A DNA stretch of 64,000 bases from Microbacterium salsuginis (GCF_012524205.1 NZ_JABACI010000001.1:1426001-1490000); one strand, 5' to 3'; shown: positions 17,138 through 25,921, counted from the stretch's first letter. Numbers and translations are program-made. The notes: a model not told the origin generated them from the sequence alone.

Positions 17138-18148
17138 CTATCTCTCCCGCGTCTTGAGGGACGACAGCGTGACGGCGGCGATGATGATGAGTCCGGTCAC
17201 CACCTGCTGCACGTAGGCGTTGACGCCGAGGATGTTCAGGCCGTTGCTCATGACGCCGATGATCGCGACGCCGATCATCGTTCCGCCGAGGTTGGCCGCT
17301 CCGGATCGGATGACGGTCATGCCGAGGAAGACGGCGGCGACCGAGAACATCATGTTGTCGCCGCCCTGCTCGGCGCTGGCGCTGCCGAGGCGCGCTGCGA
17401 GCAGGATGCCGCCGATCGCCGACACGAAGCCGGCGAGCGTGAACGCCAGCAGCCTCGCGAAACGCACGTTCACGCCCGACAGCCGAGCGACCTCGACGTT
17501 CCCGCCGATCGCGTGCCAGCGACGACCGACCGTGGTGAAGCGCAGCATGGCCCAGATGACGAGCGAGATGGCGATCGCGAAGTACACCGGCATCGGGATG
17601 GTCAGCAGGCGCCCCTGTCCGAGCTGCGTGAACTCGGGCGGCATCCCGAACAGCGTCGTGCCTGCCGTCACCAGGTACGCCAACCCGATCACCGAGGTCA
17701 TCGTGGCGAGCGTCGCGACGAATGCCGACAGGTTGAGGTATGCGATCAGCACCCCGTTCACCAGCCCCACGGCGAGCCCGACGGCCAGACCGGCGAGGAT
17801 CGCGACGCCCACCGAGTGCTCGTCGAGCATGAGCGCCGCCGCGACCGATCCGGCGAGGCTCGATGTCGCCCCGACCGAGAGGTCGAAATCGCCCACGACC
17901 ATGACGATGGTCTGCGCCCCGGCGATGATCGCGAGGATCGAGACCTGGTACAGGATGTTCCGCACATTCACGAACGACAGGAACGAATCCGGCCGCATCA
18001 GGAAGAAGAACAGCACGAGCAGGATGAGTGCGACGACGGTGCCGCCGCTGAGCAGCACCCGCCCGGCGGTCCTCGACGACTGCTGGACGACGACCGCGGC
18101 GGTCCTCGTGGATTCCTTCTCAACGGTCATGTCACTCTGCCTGCTCAT
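17138..18148 (-). CDS. Sugar ABC transporter permease (RbsC family)
   Basis: About 336 aa with roughly ten hydrophobic segments and the RbsC-family signatures FLSFVNVRNILYQVSILAIIAGAQTIVMVVGDFDLSVG and GGNVEVARLSGVNV. It forms the membrane channel, probably as a homodimer, for the ribose-type importer. Two starts are possible: ATG 18148 (GGAAGG 10 bases ahead, 17-base overlap with the ATPase gene) and ATG 18130 (next to the ATPase stop). I chose 18148 but the mature membrane part is the same. The gene lies between ATPase and binding protein in the transketolase operon. Confidence 0.9.
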   Translation of the reverse strand: MSRQSDMTVEKESTRTAAVVVQQSSRTAGRVLLSGGTVVALILLVLFFFLMRPDSFLSFVNVRNILYQVSILAIIAGAQTIVMVVGDFDLSVGATSSLAGSVAAALMLDEHSVGVAILAGLAVGLAVGLVNGVLIAYLNLSAFVATLATMTSVIGLAYLVTAGTTLFGMPPEFTQLGQGRLLTIPMPVYFAIAISLVIWAMLRFTTVGRRWHAIGGNVEVARLSGVNVRFARLLAFTLAGFVSAIGGILLAARLGSASAEQGGDNMMFSVAAVFLGMTVIRSGAANLGGTMIGVAIIGVMSNGLNILGVNAYVQQVVTGLIIIAAVTLSSLKTRER

Positions 18149-19688
18149 GTTCGTGGGACCTTCCATACGCGTAAGAGAGGAGGAGCTCTTCGTCGGCACC
18201 GTCGGCCGGCACCTCGCCGGCGATCGAGCCCTCGTGCATGATGAGGATCCGATCGCTCATGCCGATGAGCTCCGGCAGCTCCGAACTGACGGCGATCACG
18301 GCAGTGCCGCTGTCGGCGAGCTCACGGATCAGGCGGTAGATCTCCGCCTTGGTCCCGACGTCGATGCCGCGCGTCGGCTCGTCCATCAGCAGGACCTTCG
18401 GCCGTCGCGCGAGCATCTTCGCCAGCACCACCTTCTGCTGGTTGCCGCCCGACAGCTCCCCCACCGGCTGTCTTGCACTGCGGGCCTTGATCTGCAGATC
18501 GGCCATGCCGTGCTTCGCGATCTGAGCGATCCGGCTGCCCGAGACCCAGCCCGCACGGCTGATCGTGGCGATGTTGGCGAGGGCGACATTGTCCTGGATC
18601 GAGGCCCCGAGCATCACGCCCTGGCTGCGACGCTCTTCGGGCACGAGCGCGACGCCGGCATCGAGCACCCGCCCGACCGGCGAGCGACGACGCAGCGGCG
18701 CGCCGTCGACGGTCACGGTGCCCGAGCGGTAGTGCTGCGCTCCCGCGAGCAGGCGCAGCAGCTCGCTGCGACCGGAGCCCGCGAGTCCGCCGATGCCCAG
18801 CACCTCGCCCGCGTGCGCGGTGAACGAGACGTCTTTGACGCGGCGGCCCTCGAGGTGCTCGGCGGTCAGCACGACGTCGGTGGTCGCCGTGCCCCGCTCG
18901 GGGTAGAGCGATCCGGCCGACCTGCCCACCATCGTCGAGATGACCTCGTCGATCGTCGTGTCGGCGACATCCTTCGTCACGATCGTCTCGCCGTTGCGCA
19001 TGATCGTGAGGCGGTCGCACAGCTCGAAGACCTCCTCGAGGCGATGCGACACGTAGACGATCGCAACCCCCTCGTTCCGCAGCGAGCGCAGGACGGCGAA
19101 CACTTCGCGGATCTCGGTGTCGGTGAGCGATGCGGTCGGCTCGTCGAGGATGAGCACACGGGCATCCGTCGCCAGCGCACGCGCCACCGCGACCATCGTC
19201 TGCTGTACGGGCGACAGGTCGCCGGCGAGCTTGCGCAGCGAGATCCGCTGGTTGAGCCGTTCGAGCTGCTCCTTGGCGCGACGGCGAAGCGCGCGGCCGT
19301 CCACGATCCCCGCACGCCCCGGAAGCTGCTCGCCGAGCAGCACGTTCTCGGCGACCGAGATCGTCGGGACGATCGAGAGCTCCTGGTACAGCGCCACGAT
19401 GCCGGCGTGGTGCGCCGCCCGCACGTTGGCGAAGCCGACGGCGTGGCCTTCACGGCGGATCTCGCCCGAGTCCGGCGCGTACAGGCCGGTGACGATCTTG
19501 ATGAGTGTGGACTTGCCGGCACCGTTCTCGCCGAGGAGCGCGTGGATCTCGCCCGGGGCGACCGAGAGCCGCACGCCCTTGAGCGCGTGGACGCCGTCGA
19601 AGCTCTTGACGATGTCGACCGCCTCGAGGGCCGGCGCCGTGCTGGAGACGGATGCCGCCACCTCCGGGCGCCCTTCGGCGAGCGTCAT
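18132..19688 (-). CDS. Sugar ABC transporter ATP-binding protein (RbsA family, two domains)
   Basis: 518 aa with two tandem nucleotide-binding domains, as in RbsA/MglA. Domain 1 has Walker A LLGENGAGKST (about residue 55) and Walker B LILDEPTASLTD. Domain 2 has the degenerate GLAGSGRSELLR Walker A, LSGGNQQKVVLAK signature and LLMDEPTRGIDVG. It drives import of a sugar through the adjacent permease. The ATG overlaps the stop of the alcohol dehydrogenase gene by 4 bases (ATGA), so enzymes and importer are co-translated. It is not the glycerol-phosphate or maltose type, whose ATPases have a single domain. Confidence 0.93.
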   Translation of the reverse strand: MTLAEGRPEVAASVSSTAPALEAVDIVKSFDGVHALKGVRLSVAPGEIHALLGENGAGKSTLIKIVTGLYAPDSGEIRREGHAVGFANVRAAHHAGIVALYQELSIVPTISVAENVLLGEQLPGRAGIVDGRALRRRAKEQLERLNQRISLRKLAGDLSPVQQTMVAVARALATDARVLILDEPTASLTDTEIREVFAVLRSLRNEGVAIVYVSHRLEEVFELCDRLTIMRNGETIVTKDVADTTIDEVISTMVGRSAGSLYPERGTATTDVVLTAEHLEGRRVKDVSFTAHAGEVLGIGGLAGSGRSELLRLLAGAQHYRSGTVTVDGAPLRRRSPVGRVLDAGVALVPEERRSQGVMLGASIQDNVALANIATISRAGWVSGSRIAQIAKHGMADLQIKARSARQPVGELSGGNQQKVVLAKMLARRPKVLLMDEPTRGIDVGTKAEIYRLIRELADSGTAVIAVSSELPELIGMSDRILIMHEGSIAGEVPADGADEELLLSYAYGRSHEHEQAE

Positions 19689-20755
19689 GACGCCACCCCT
19701 TCGTCCACGATGTCGTTGCACCGGATGAGGACTTTCGGATGCCGGCCGCTCACGTGCGCGTCGAAGGCAGCGGGCGCGTCCTCCAGGTCGAAGACGGCAG
19801 CGGTCAGCTCGTCGAGCTCGAGGCGCGGCAGGATCTGCAGCGCGCGGGGGAAGGCGTACGGCGACACGAAGACGCCGGTGAGCGTGAGCTCCTTGAGGTA
19901 CAGGTAGTCCGACAGGTTCAGCGGCAGTTCGAAGCGCTCCGGGTACATGGCCCCGTAGACGACGGTCGCTCCCTTGGCAGCGATGTCGAGCAGACCGGAG
20001 ACCGCGCGCGTGGAGCCCGACGCGTCGATCACGACGTCGTAGCCACCACCCTCGGTGATCTCGGCGGCCCGGGCGCGCTGGTCTTCCGCGACCGGGTCGA
20101 TGACGTGCTCGGCACCGTGGCGCGCGGCCATCTCGCGACGGGCGGCGATCGGCTCGATCATCGTGAGCGCTGTCGCTCCGTGCATCCGCATCACCTGCAG
20201 TGCGAGCTGGCCGATGGGTCCGCCGCCGCAGATGGCGACCCGGTCGCCCACGCGCACGTTCGTCTTGTCGGCGATGCGCACCGCCACAGAGGTCGGCTCG
20301 AGCAGGCAGCCGTGCAGCAGCGACACGCCGCCGGGCAGCCGGTAGACCTGCGACTCATGCCACGTGACCGTCTCGGCCATGCCGGGCCGGTTGTACTCCT
20401 GGATGTTCTCGCAGAACTGCTGCTTGCCCGCCTGGCACGGGCGGCACGTGCCGCAGAAGCGGAGGAAGTTGCCTGCGACCCGGTCCCCGACCTTCAGCCC
20501 GTTGCGGGTCGCGCGTTCACCGCGCGCCTCGATGACTCCCGACAGCTCGTGGCCGAGTCCGATGGGCACGTCGGTGCCGAAGTATCCCTCAGCCAGATGC
20601 GGATCCGAGCCGCAGATCGCGGAGTACGCGACCCGGATTCGGACATCCTCGGGGCCCAGCGGCGGTTCGGGAAGATCCACGACTCCGATCCGGCCGCGGG
20701 TTGCCTCGTCCGGGTCGCGCAGGCTGCCGATCCTCGTGACGGCGACGGTTCTCAT
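19685..20755 (-). CDS. Zinc-dependent alcohol dehydrogenase (MDR family)
   Basis: 356 aa. Catalytic zinc ligands are in YSAICGSDPH (Cys about 49) and GLGHELSG (His/Glu about 68-73). The structural zinc site is the cysteine set CGTCRPCQAGKQQFC. The NAD(P) motif GGGPIGQ is at about residue 180. The family covers threonine, sorbitol and L-idonate dehydrogenases. It lies 25 bases after the transketolase C-terminal-subunit gene and overlaps the ABC ATPase gene. In this operon it probably oxidises an imported polyol or sugar to the ketose that the transketolase or isomerase uses. Confidence 0.9.
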   Translation of the reverse strand: MRTVAVTRIGSLRDPDEATRGRIGVVDLPEPPLGPEDVRIRVAYSAICGSDPHLAEGYFGTDVPIGLGHELSGVIEARGERATRNGLKVGDRVAGNFLRFCGTCRPCQAGKQQFCENIQEYNRPGMAETVTWHESQVYRLPGGVSLLHGCLLEPTSVAVRIADKTNVRVGDRVAICGGGPIGQLALQVMRMHGATALTMIEPIAARREMAARHGAEHVIDPVAEDQRARAAEITEGGGYDVVIDASGSTRAVSGLLDIAAKGATVVYGAMYPERFELPLNLSDYLYLKELTLTGVFVSPYAFPRALQILPRLELDELTAAVFDLEDAPAAFDAHVSGRHPKVLIRCNDIVDEGVAS

Positions 20756-20780
20756 GTCGACCTCCGGTCCTTGCGGGAGC

Positions 20781-21746
20781 TCATGCCCGGGCGGCGATCG
20801 CGCGACGAGCTGCCGCGATCGTCGCTTCGAGCCCGTAGCCGTGCTTGTCTCGCAGCTGCTCGTCCTCGCCGAAGCCGGCGTAGACCTGCGGGATGCCGAG
20901 CCTTTCGAAGGCCTTGAGGCGGATGCCTCGATCGGCGACCACGTCCGCGATGCGCGTCGCCAGCCCGCCGTAGGCGAGGTGGTCTTCGAGCACCACGAAC
21001 CGGCCGTCGGTCTCTTCGGCGCAGCGGACGATGAGGTCGTCGTCGATCGGCTTGAGGGTGAACATGTCGACGACCCGCACCGCCCGTCCGTCCTCCGCGA
21101 GGACGTCGGCCGCGTCCAGCGCCTGGGCGACCGTCGTGCCATGCGTGAAGATGGTCATGTCCTCACCGGCGCGCGCGACGATGCCCTTGCCGATGCGTAC
21201 ATCGTGCTCACCGGGCTCATAGAGCACTTTGTCCTTCTTACCCACGGCCAGGCGGATGTAGATCGGCCCCGGCATGGTCATCGACTGCCGGATGATCTCG
21301 CCCACCATCAGCGGGTCGCCGATCGACGTCACCGTCATATTGGTGAGCGCGCACATGAGAGCGAGGTCTTCGACCGCGTAGTGGGTCGATCCGCCGTTGC
21401 CGACGAGTCCGCCGTGCGTGCCGATGATCTTGACCGGCAGGTTGGGGTAGCAGACATCGGTGCGCACCTGCTCGAGCGCGCGCATGCTCAGGAACGGCAG
21501 CATCCCCGACACCACGGGGATGTTCCCGTCGTAGGCGAGGCCCGCGGCGATGCCGACGCACACCTGTTCGGCGAGCCCCACATCCAGGAAGCGGTCGGGG
21601 AACCGGTCGCGGAACTCGACGAGCGTCGCACCGATGTCGGGCGTGAGCACCCACAGGTTCTCGTGCTCCTCGCCGAGCTCGGCGAGCGTCGTGCCGATGA
21701 CGGATCGGGCCGAGAGCATCTCTCCGAACGTGAATGTGACGGGCAT
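20781..21746 (-). CDS. Transketolase, C-terminal subunit (Pyr plus C domain)
   Basis: 321 aa; the second half of a split transketolase. It has the Pyr-domain start (LSARSVIGTTLAELGEEHENLWVLTPDIG), the ThDP-activating Glu region in RFLDVGLAEQVCVGIAAGLA, the GLVGNGGSTHYAVEDLA segment, and the C-terminal domain with GRFVVLEDHLAYGGLATRIADVV. It needs the N-terminal subunit encoded just upstream (21746-22621) to make the ThDP site at the subunit interface. The start ATG 21746 forms a TGATG junction with that gene. Split transketolases occur in dedicated sugar pathways as well as in central metabolism; the company of a sugar importer favours the former. Confidence 0.92.
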   Translation of the reverse strand: MPVTFTFGEMLSARSVIGTTLAELGEEHENLWVLTPDIGATLVEFRDRFPDRFLDVGLAEQVCVGIAAGLAYDGNIPVVSGMLPFLSMRALEQVRTDVCYPNLPVKIIGTHGGLVGNGGSTHYAVEDLALMCALTNMTVTSIGDPLMVGEIIRQSMTMPGPIYIRLAVGKKDKVLYEPGEHDVRIGKGIVARAGEDMTIFTHGTTVAQALDAADVLAEDGRAVRVVDMFTLKPIDDDLIVRCAEETDGRFVVLEDHLAYGGLATRIADVVADRGIRLKAFERLGIPQVYAGFGEDEQLRDKHGYGLEATIAAARRAIAARA

Positions 21747-22621
21747 CAGACGGTCTCCTTCTGACGGGATGCCTCGAGCGCCACCATCGCGCGCTCGAGG
21801 TCTGCAGCACCCAGCGAACCGGCATGCCACGCGAGGTTGTGCTCCATGAAGTCGACGCCCTTGCCCTTGACGGTGTCGCAGATGACGACGGTGGGACGGT
21901 CGCTGTCCGTGTCAGGGAGGGCATCGATCGCTGCGACGAGCTGCGACATGTCGTGGCCGTCGATCTCGACGACGTTCCAGCCGAATGCTCGCCACTTGTC
22001 GGGGTAGGGCTCGAAGACGACCCGCTCCTCGGCGAAGCTCGTCATCAGTTGCCGATTGCGGTCGATGAAGGCGACGAGGTTGCCGAGTCGGTTGCTGCGG
22101 GCGGCCATCGCCGCCTCCCAGACCGAGCCCTCGCCGGTCTCACCGTCGCCGAGCAGGCACACGATGCGGTGGTCGTCGCCGCGGTGGCGAGCGCTCAGCG
22201 CCATGCCGACCGCAAGGGGCAGCCCGTGGCCCAGCGAGCCGGTCGAGCACTCGACGCCGGGCAGCTGCACCTTGCACGGGTGCATGCCGTAGGCGCTGTC
22301 GAGCTGGCCGTATGTCTCGACGATGCCTTCGTAGGAGAAGAACCCGCGGATGGCCATCGCGATGTACATGCACACCGCGGCGTGGCCCTTGCTGAGCACG
22401 AATCGATCGCGCTCAGGATTGGCGATGTCGTCGGGGTCCACGCGCAGTCCGTAGCCGAACAGAGCCGTGAAGATGTCGGCGGCCGACAGGTCACCGCCGA
22501 TGTGGACGGCTCCTTCGTAGGTGCCGCACAGGTGCAGGAGCTTCGCGCGCAACTCGAACGCGAGTTCCTCCAGCTCCTCGACGCTGTGCCGCTCGCCGGT
22601 GTGCAGGGTCTGCGTACTCAC
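21746..22621 (-). CDS. Transketolase, N-terminal subunit (PP domain)
   Basis: 291 aa; the ThDP pyrophosphate-binding half. It has IGGDLSAADIFTALFGYGLRV, the FVLSKGHAAVCMY motif, TGSLGHGLPLAVGMALS, the ThDP motif GDGETGEGSVWEAAMAARSNRLGNLVAFIDRN near residue 160, and KGKGVDFMEHNLAWHAGSL. With the C-terminal subunit it transfers a two-carbon ketol unit between a ketose and an aldose. The GTG start at 22621 has AGGAGG six bases ahead and was preferred to an ATG inside that site. First gene of the sugar operon, with a good promoter at 22720-22748. Confidence 0.92.
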   Translation of the reverse strand: MSTQTLHTGERHSVEELEELAFELRAKLLHLCGTYEGAVHIGGDLSAADIFTALFGYGLRVDPDDIANPERDRFVLSKGHAAVCMYIAMAIRGFFSYEGIVETYGQLDSAYGMHPCKVQLPGVECSTGSLGHGLPLAVGMALSARHRGDDHRIVCLLGDGETGEGSVWEAAMAARSNRLGNLVAFIDRNRQLMTSFAEERVVFEPYPDKWRAFGWNVVEIDGHDMSQLVAAIDALPDTDSDRPTVVICDTVKGKGVDFMEHNLAWHAGSLGAADLERAMVALEASRQKETV

Positions 22622-22719
22622 CGCATGCCTCCTCATTGAATGACACGGATGCCTCGTCCGATGCTTCCGCGCGTCGGATTCGACCAGTTCCCCTCCGCCG
22701 GAGCGGAAGGCTGCGAGTG

Positions 22720-22748
22720 AACGTAGCACGGCCTGCTTTACATGTAAA
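22720..22748 (-). promoter_or_regulatory. Promoter and operator of the transketolase/sugar operon
   Basis: On the minus strand, TTTACA (22743-22748) and TACGTT (22720-22725) are separated by exactly 17 bases, a good sigma-70-type pair that would start transcription near 22713. The -35 box is half of a perfect 12-bp palindrome, TTTACATGTAAA (22737-22748), a likely repressor site. An imperfect IclR-like site (TTCCG-N5-CGGAT, 22665-22679) lies between promoter and gene. Confidence 0.65.
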
Positions 22749-22763
22749 CAGGAATGCACGTAA

Positions 22764-22777
22764 ACTTGTTGACAAGT
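22764..22777. promoter_or_regulatory. Inverted repeat ACTTGT-TG-ACAAGT (GntR-like site) over a TTGACA box
   Basis: A perfect 6-bp inverted repeat with a 2-base spacer. It resembles TNGT...ACNA sites of GntR-family regulators and contains TTGACA (22769-22774), a possible -35 for the aldehyde dehydrogenase on the plus strand. No matching TANNNT -10 was seen at 16-18 bases. A GTAAAC word occurs both here (22760-22765) and in the palindrome at 22737-22748, so one protein may bind both sites and control the divergent operons together. Confidence 0.5.
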
Positions 22778-22828
22778 GATGCGCAAGGGGTGCGCGCACG
22801 GACTCGGCTCACAGAGAGGTGCAGAACG

Positions 22829-24319
22829 ATGTCGAATATCGCGACAGAAGTGCGAACGGGCTTGTTCATCGGCGGGGAGGAGCGGTTCACGACAGACGTG
22901 CTCCGCGTGGCCGATCCGGGCAAGAAGGGCGTGATCGTCGGAGAGGCCGCCGCCGCGTCGGCGGAGGACGTCGCCGATGCGGTCGCCGCAGCCAAGGCGG
23001 CTTATCCGGCCTGGTCGGCGCTCACACCACAACAGCGCGCAGCGCACATGAGCCAGGCCATCGCAGAGATCGCCGCCGACCGGGACGAGGATGCCGCGAT
23101 CCTCTCGCAGGAGAACGGCAAGGTGCGCATGGAGGCGTGGGTCGACGCTCTCGTGTTCGAACTGCGATGGAACCTCGCCCTGATGCTCGCCGACGAGGTC
23201 GACGACTCGAAGACGCTGCCTGTGGTGCCGGGCGCGATCCCGGTGTCGACCGAGGTCTCGTACCAGTCCCTCGGGGTCGTCACGATCATCGTGCCGTTCA
23301 ACTGGCCGATCGCGATCCTGGCGGCATCCCTCCCCCACGCTCTTCTGGCGGGCAACACCGTCATCGTCAAGGCTCCGCCTTCGGCACCGCTCGCCACCGC
23401 CCGGCTGACGCAGCGGGTGGCCGAGAAGCTTCCTGCGGGCGTGCTGAACGTCATCGCCGGTGAAGATCAGCACATGGCCGGCCTGATCCAGAACCCCGAT
23501 GTGGCGAAGGTGTGCTTCACCGGGTCGGTGAACGGCGGCAAGCGGATGATGGAGATGGCGTCCAAGACGCTCACCCGCGTGACTCTCGAGCTCGGAGGCA
23601 ATGACGCCGCGGTCATCCTCGAGGACGCGATCCTCGACGACGCTCACCTGGACCGGCTGTTCGCCGCCATCTACGACACCACGGGCCAGATCTGCATGAA
23701 CGCCAAGCGGCTGTACGTCCATCGTTCGCGGCTCGACGAAGTCGTCGCCGGGCTGTCGGCGCGGCTGGAGCGGACGGTGCTCGGCTATGGCCTCGATGAG
23801 GGCACCACGATGGGTCCGCTGCATTCACCCGTCCAGAAGGCCTTCGTGCAGGATCTCATCAACGAGGCGAAGGCTGCCGGAGCCGATGTCCGCGAGTTCG
23901 GCGAGCTCCCGGGCGGAGATCTCGCGGAGGGGAACTTCGTGCGACCGGCAATCGTCATCGACCCCGCCCCGCAGTTGCGTGTCGTCACTCAGGAACAGTT
24001 CGGGCCGGTCATCCCGATCCTCCCGTTCGACACCGAGGATGAAGCCGTCAGTGCCTCCAACGACACGTGGGCAGGGCTGGGCGGCTCGGTGTGGACGGCT
24101 TCGCCGGCAGCGGCGCAGCGGGTCGGCTCGCAGCTGGTGTGCGGCTACGTCTGGATCAACGACCACGGCGCGACGCGGTGCGACTTGCGCGCCCCCTTCG
24201 GCGGCATGAAGCAGTCGGGCATCGGGCGAGAGCAGGGAATCGAGGGCATCCGGTCGTTCCAGGACACCCGCTCCATCGCGACCATCGATCCCGAGGCGCT
24301 CGCCGCCATGGCCCACTGA
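22829..24319 (+). CDS. NAD(P)-dependent aldehyde dehydrogenase
   Basis: 496 aa ALDH. Motifs are the cofactor-site VPFNWPIAI, the FTGSVNGGK turn, the general-base Glu in LELGGND (about residue 255), and the nucleophile Cys in GQICMNAK (about residue 289). GAGAGG precedes ATG 22829; an open frame from 22754 lacks family similarity at its N-terminus. It converts an aldehyde to a carboxylic acid in the cytoplasm. It is divergent from the transketolase operon and shares its control region, so an aldehyde released by the transketolase or alcohol dehydrogenase is a plausible substrate. Its nearest relative in the window is the ALDH at 43708, of equal length. Confidence 0.92.
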   Translation: MSNIATEVRTGLFIGGEERFTTDVLRVADPGKKGVIVGEAAAASAEDVADAVAAAKAAYPAWSALTPQQRAAHMSQAIAEIAADRDEDAAILSQENGKVRMEAWVDALVFELRWNLALMLADEVDDSKTLPVVPGAIPVSTEVSYQSLGVVTIIVPFNWPIAILAASLPHALLAGNTVIVKAPPSAPLATARLTQRVAEKLPAGVLNVIAGEDQHMAGLIQNPDVAKVCFTGSVNGGKRMMEMASKTLTRVTLELGGNDAAVILEDAILDDAHLDRLFAAIYDTTGQICMNAKRLYVHRSRLDEVVAGLSARLERTVLGYGLDEGTTMGPLHSPVQKAFVQDLINEAKAAGADVREFGELPGGDLAEGNFVRPAIVIDPAPQLRVVTQEQFGPVIPILPFDTEDEAVSASNDTWAGLGGSVWTASPAAAQRVGSQLVCGYVWINDHGATRCDLRAPFGGMKQSGIGREQGIEGIRSFQDTRSIATIDPEALAAMAH

Positions 24320-24339
24320 CCCCCGTTCGCACGCAGACA

Positions 24340-24376
24340 GGCAGGATCCGGCCGAGGCGCTCGGCCGGATCCTGCC
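24340..24376 (+). terminator. Hairpin terminator after the aldehyde dehydrogenase
   Basis: A perfect 17-bp stem (24340-24356 with 24360-24376) and a 3-base loop begins 21 bases after the ALDH stop codon. No U-run follows, as is common in high-GC actinobacteria. It separates the ALDH from the MarR gene that starts at 24411. Confidence 0.8.
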
Positions 24377-24410
24377 ATGTCTGAGACACTCGTCACACGA
24401 AGGAGACGCC

Positions 24411-24956
24411 ATGGCCACCGATGACATGCCGGTCGCGGCCCGAGCCGACGAAGACCTCGTCACGGAACCGCTCGGAGACACCATCGACCCCGAGAACTTC
24501 ACGCCCCGGCTGCTGGCGCTCCTGTCGAATGCCCTGGTGTGGAGGGAATCCCACGAACTGCGTCGGCAGTTCCGTCTCGGAACCAACGACTGGCGGGTGA
24601 TCTCGGCGCTCGCGATCCGGCCGGGGGCCTCGGCCACCGAGGTCTCGGAGTTCATCGGGGTGAACAAGGCCGTGGTCTCCAAGAGCGTCTACACGCTCAC
24701 GGCCCGGGCACTCATCACGCTCGTCGACGGTCCGCGTGGCTCACGCCCGATGTACCTCACACGCTCCGGCGCGCGAATGCACGATGCGATGCTGCCCATC
24801 TCGATGAGCGGCCAGGACATCATCCTCGACGAGCTGACACCGGAGCAGATCGTTCAGCTCAACGCGCTCCTGCGCCGCATGATCGACCGCGTGCGCGAGG
24901 CACAGGATCCGGCCGAAGCCGCAGACGCGCACCCGTTCGCCGAGCACACCCGCTGA
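24411..24956 (+). CDS. MarR family transcriptional regulator
   Basis: 181 aa. The winged helix-turn-helix is visible at about residues 55-115: FRLGTNDWRVISALAIRPGASATEVSEFIGVNKAVVSKSVYTL and the wing LVDGPRGSRPMYL. AAGGAG lies five bases ahead of the ATG. MarR proteins are usually repressors released by small phenolic or aromatic ligands. It sits alone between two convergent groups: behind the ALDH terminator and tail to tail with the SDR at 25016. Which operon it controls cannot be decided; the ALDH/transketolase control region is the nearest candidate. Confidence 0.9.
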   Translation: MATDDMPVAARADEDLVTEPLGDTIDPENFTPRLLALLSNALVWRESHELRRQFRLGTNDWRVISALAIRPGASATEVSEFIGVNKAVVSKSVYTLTARALITLVDGPRGSRPMYLTRSGARMHDAMLPISMSGQDIILDELTPEQIVQLNALLRRMIDRVREAQDPAEAADAHPFAEHTR

Positions 24957-25015
24957 GCCCTCGCACGAGAGGGTGGCACCGGCTCGGCGCGCAACGCAGC
25001 TGCTCGGCGCGGGGG

Positions 25016-25858
25016 CTACTTCGCGCCGGCCTGGCCGAAGTTGCGCATCGCCATGCCGCCGCCGTCGACCGAGAGGATCTGGCCCGACACCCAGCGCGCC
25101 TGGTCGGTCGAGAGGAAGAGGGCGGCGGACGCGATGTCCCAGTTGTTGCCCTCGACGCCCATCGCGACGTTCTGCCGTCGGATCTCGCGCTGCTCCTGTG
25201 TCATGCCCTTGGCCGCGAAGGCACCCCAGATCATGCCGACGCGCACGCAGTTGACCCGGATGCCACGCGGCGCGAGCGTCGTGGCCGCTCCGGTGGTCAG
25301 CTTCTCGAGCGCGGTCTTGGCGATGCTGTACGGCAGCCCGGGCCCGCGGCCCTCGGCCGCACCGGACGAGATCAGCACCGCCGCGCCACCCGAGGTCATG
25401 TGCTTCTGCGCGTGACGCAGCAGGTACCACGCCGACTTCAGGTTGACCTCCATGGCGAGATCCCACGCGTCGACCGACGTCTCGAAGATGCCCTCGACGC
25501 CCCCGCCGCCGATCGAGTCGGCGACCACGTCGATGCGCCCGAAGCGCTCGATGACGGCTGCGACCGTGCGCGCGACATCCTCGTCGTCGATCATGTTCAC
25601 CACGAAGACCTCGGCCTCTCCGCCGGCCTCGCGGATGCCGTCGACGGTGCGCTGCGCGGCGGCCTCATCACGGTCGAGCACCGCGACCGCGGCCCCGTTG
25701 CGGTGGTACAGCCACGCCATCGCGAACCCGACGCCGCCCTCGGGCCCGCTCAGTCCGCCGCCGGCCACGACCGCGACCTTGCCGCTCAGCCAGGGCGGCC
25801 CGGCGGTCGCCAGCGCGTCGGTGACGGGGAACTCCCACGTGGTCGGGTCAGTGCTCAT
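25016..25858 (-). CDS. SDR family oxidoreductase
   Basis: 280 aa. The Rossmann start is VAVVAGGGLSGPEGGVGFA (unusual insertion in the GxxxGxG motif), an Asp after beta-2 (AVLDRDE) suggests NAD, and the catalytic residues are Ser in ISSGAAEG and Tyr/Lys in YSIAK. The usual NNAG is replaced by DSIGGGG. It follows the UGSC-partner gene by 87 bases, a gap that holds an IclR-like site at 25922-25936, so it may also have its own promoter. The role is probably oxidation or reduction of the compound handled by the UGSC pair or imported by the Dpp system. Substrate unknown. Confidence 0.87.
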   Translation of the reverse strand: MSTDPTTWEFPVTDALATAGPPWLSGKVAVVAGGGLSGPEGGVGFAMAWLYHRNGAAVAVLDRDEAAAQRTVDGIREAGGEAEVFVVNMIDDEDVARTVAAVIERFGRIDVVADSIGGGGVEGIFETSVDAWDLAMEVNLKSAWYLLRHAQKHMTSGGAAVLISSGAAEGRGPGLPYSIAKTALEKLTTGAATTLAPRGIRVNCVRVGMIWGAFAAKGMTQEQREIRRQNVAMGVEGNNWDIASAALFLSTDQARWVSGQILSVDGGGMAMRNFGQAGAK

Positions 25859-25921
25859 CGAATGGACTCCTTCGTGCTCGGCTCCACTCTGGCCGACGGG
25901 ACGAGGCATCCGTCCCCCCGA

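Noticed and set aside
17220..19907. 895-residue open frame on the plus strand
   Set aside because: It runs opposite the RbsC and RbsA genes and has the low-complexity Arg/Ala/Ser make-up of antisense frames in high-GC DNA; the minus-strand genes have full ABC motifs.
14244..22621. Naming the operon as a sulfoquinovose (sulfo-TK) or apiose pathway
   Set aside because: The split transketolase fits both, but there is no sulfoquinovosidase, no apulose kinase and no sulfolactate enzyme, so the name would be a guess.
22769..22774. TTGACA as a complete plus-strand promoter for the aldehyde dehydrogenase
   Set aside because: No TANNNT-like -10 occurs at 16-18 bases; only the inverted repeat and the -35-like box were kept.
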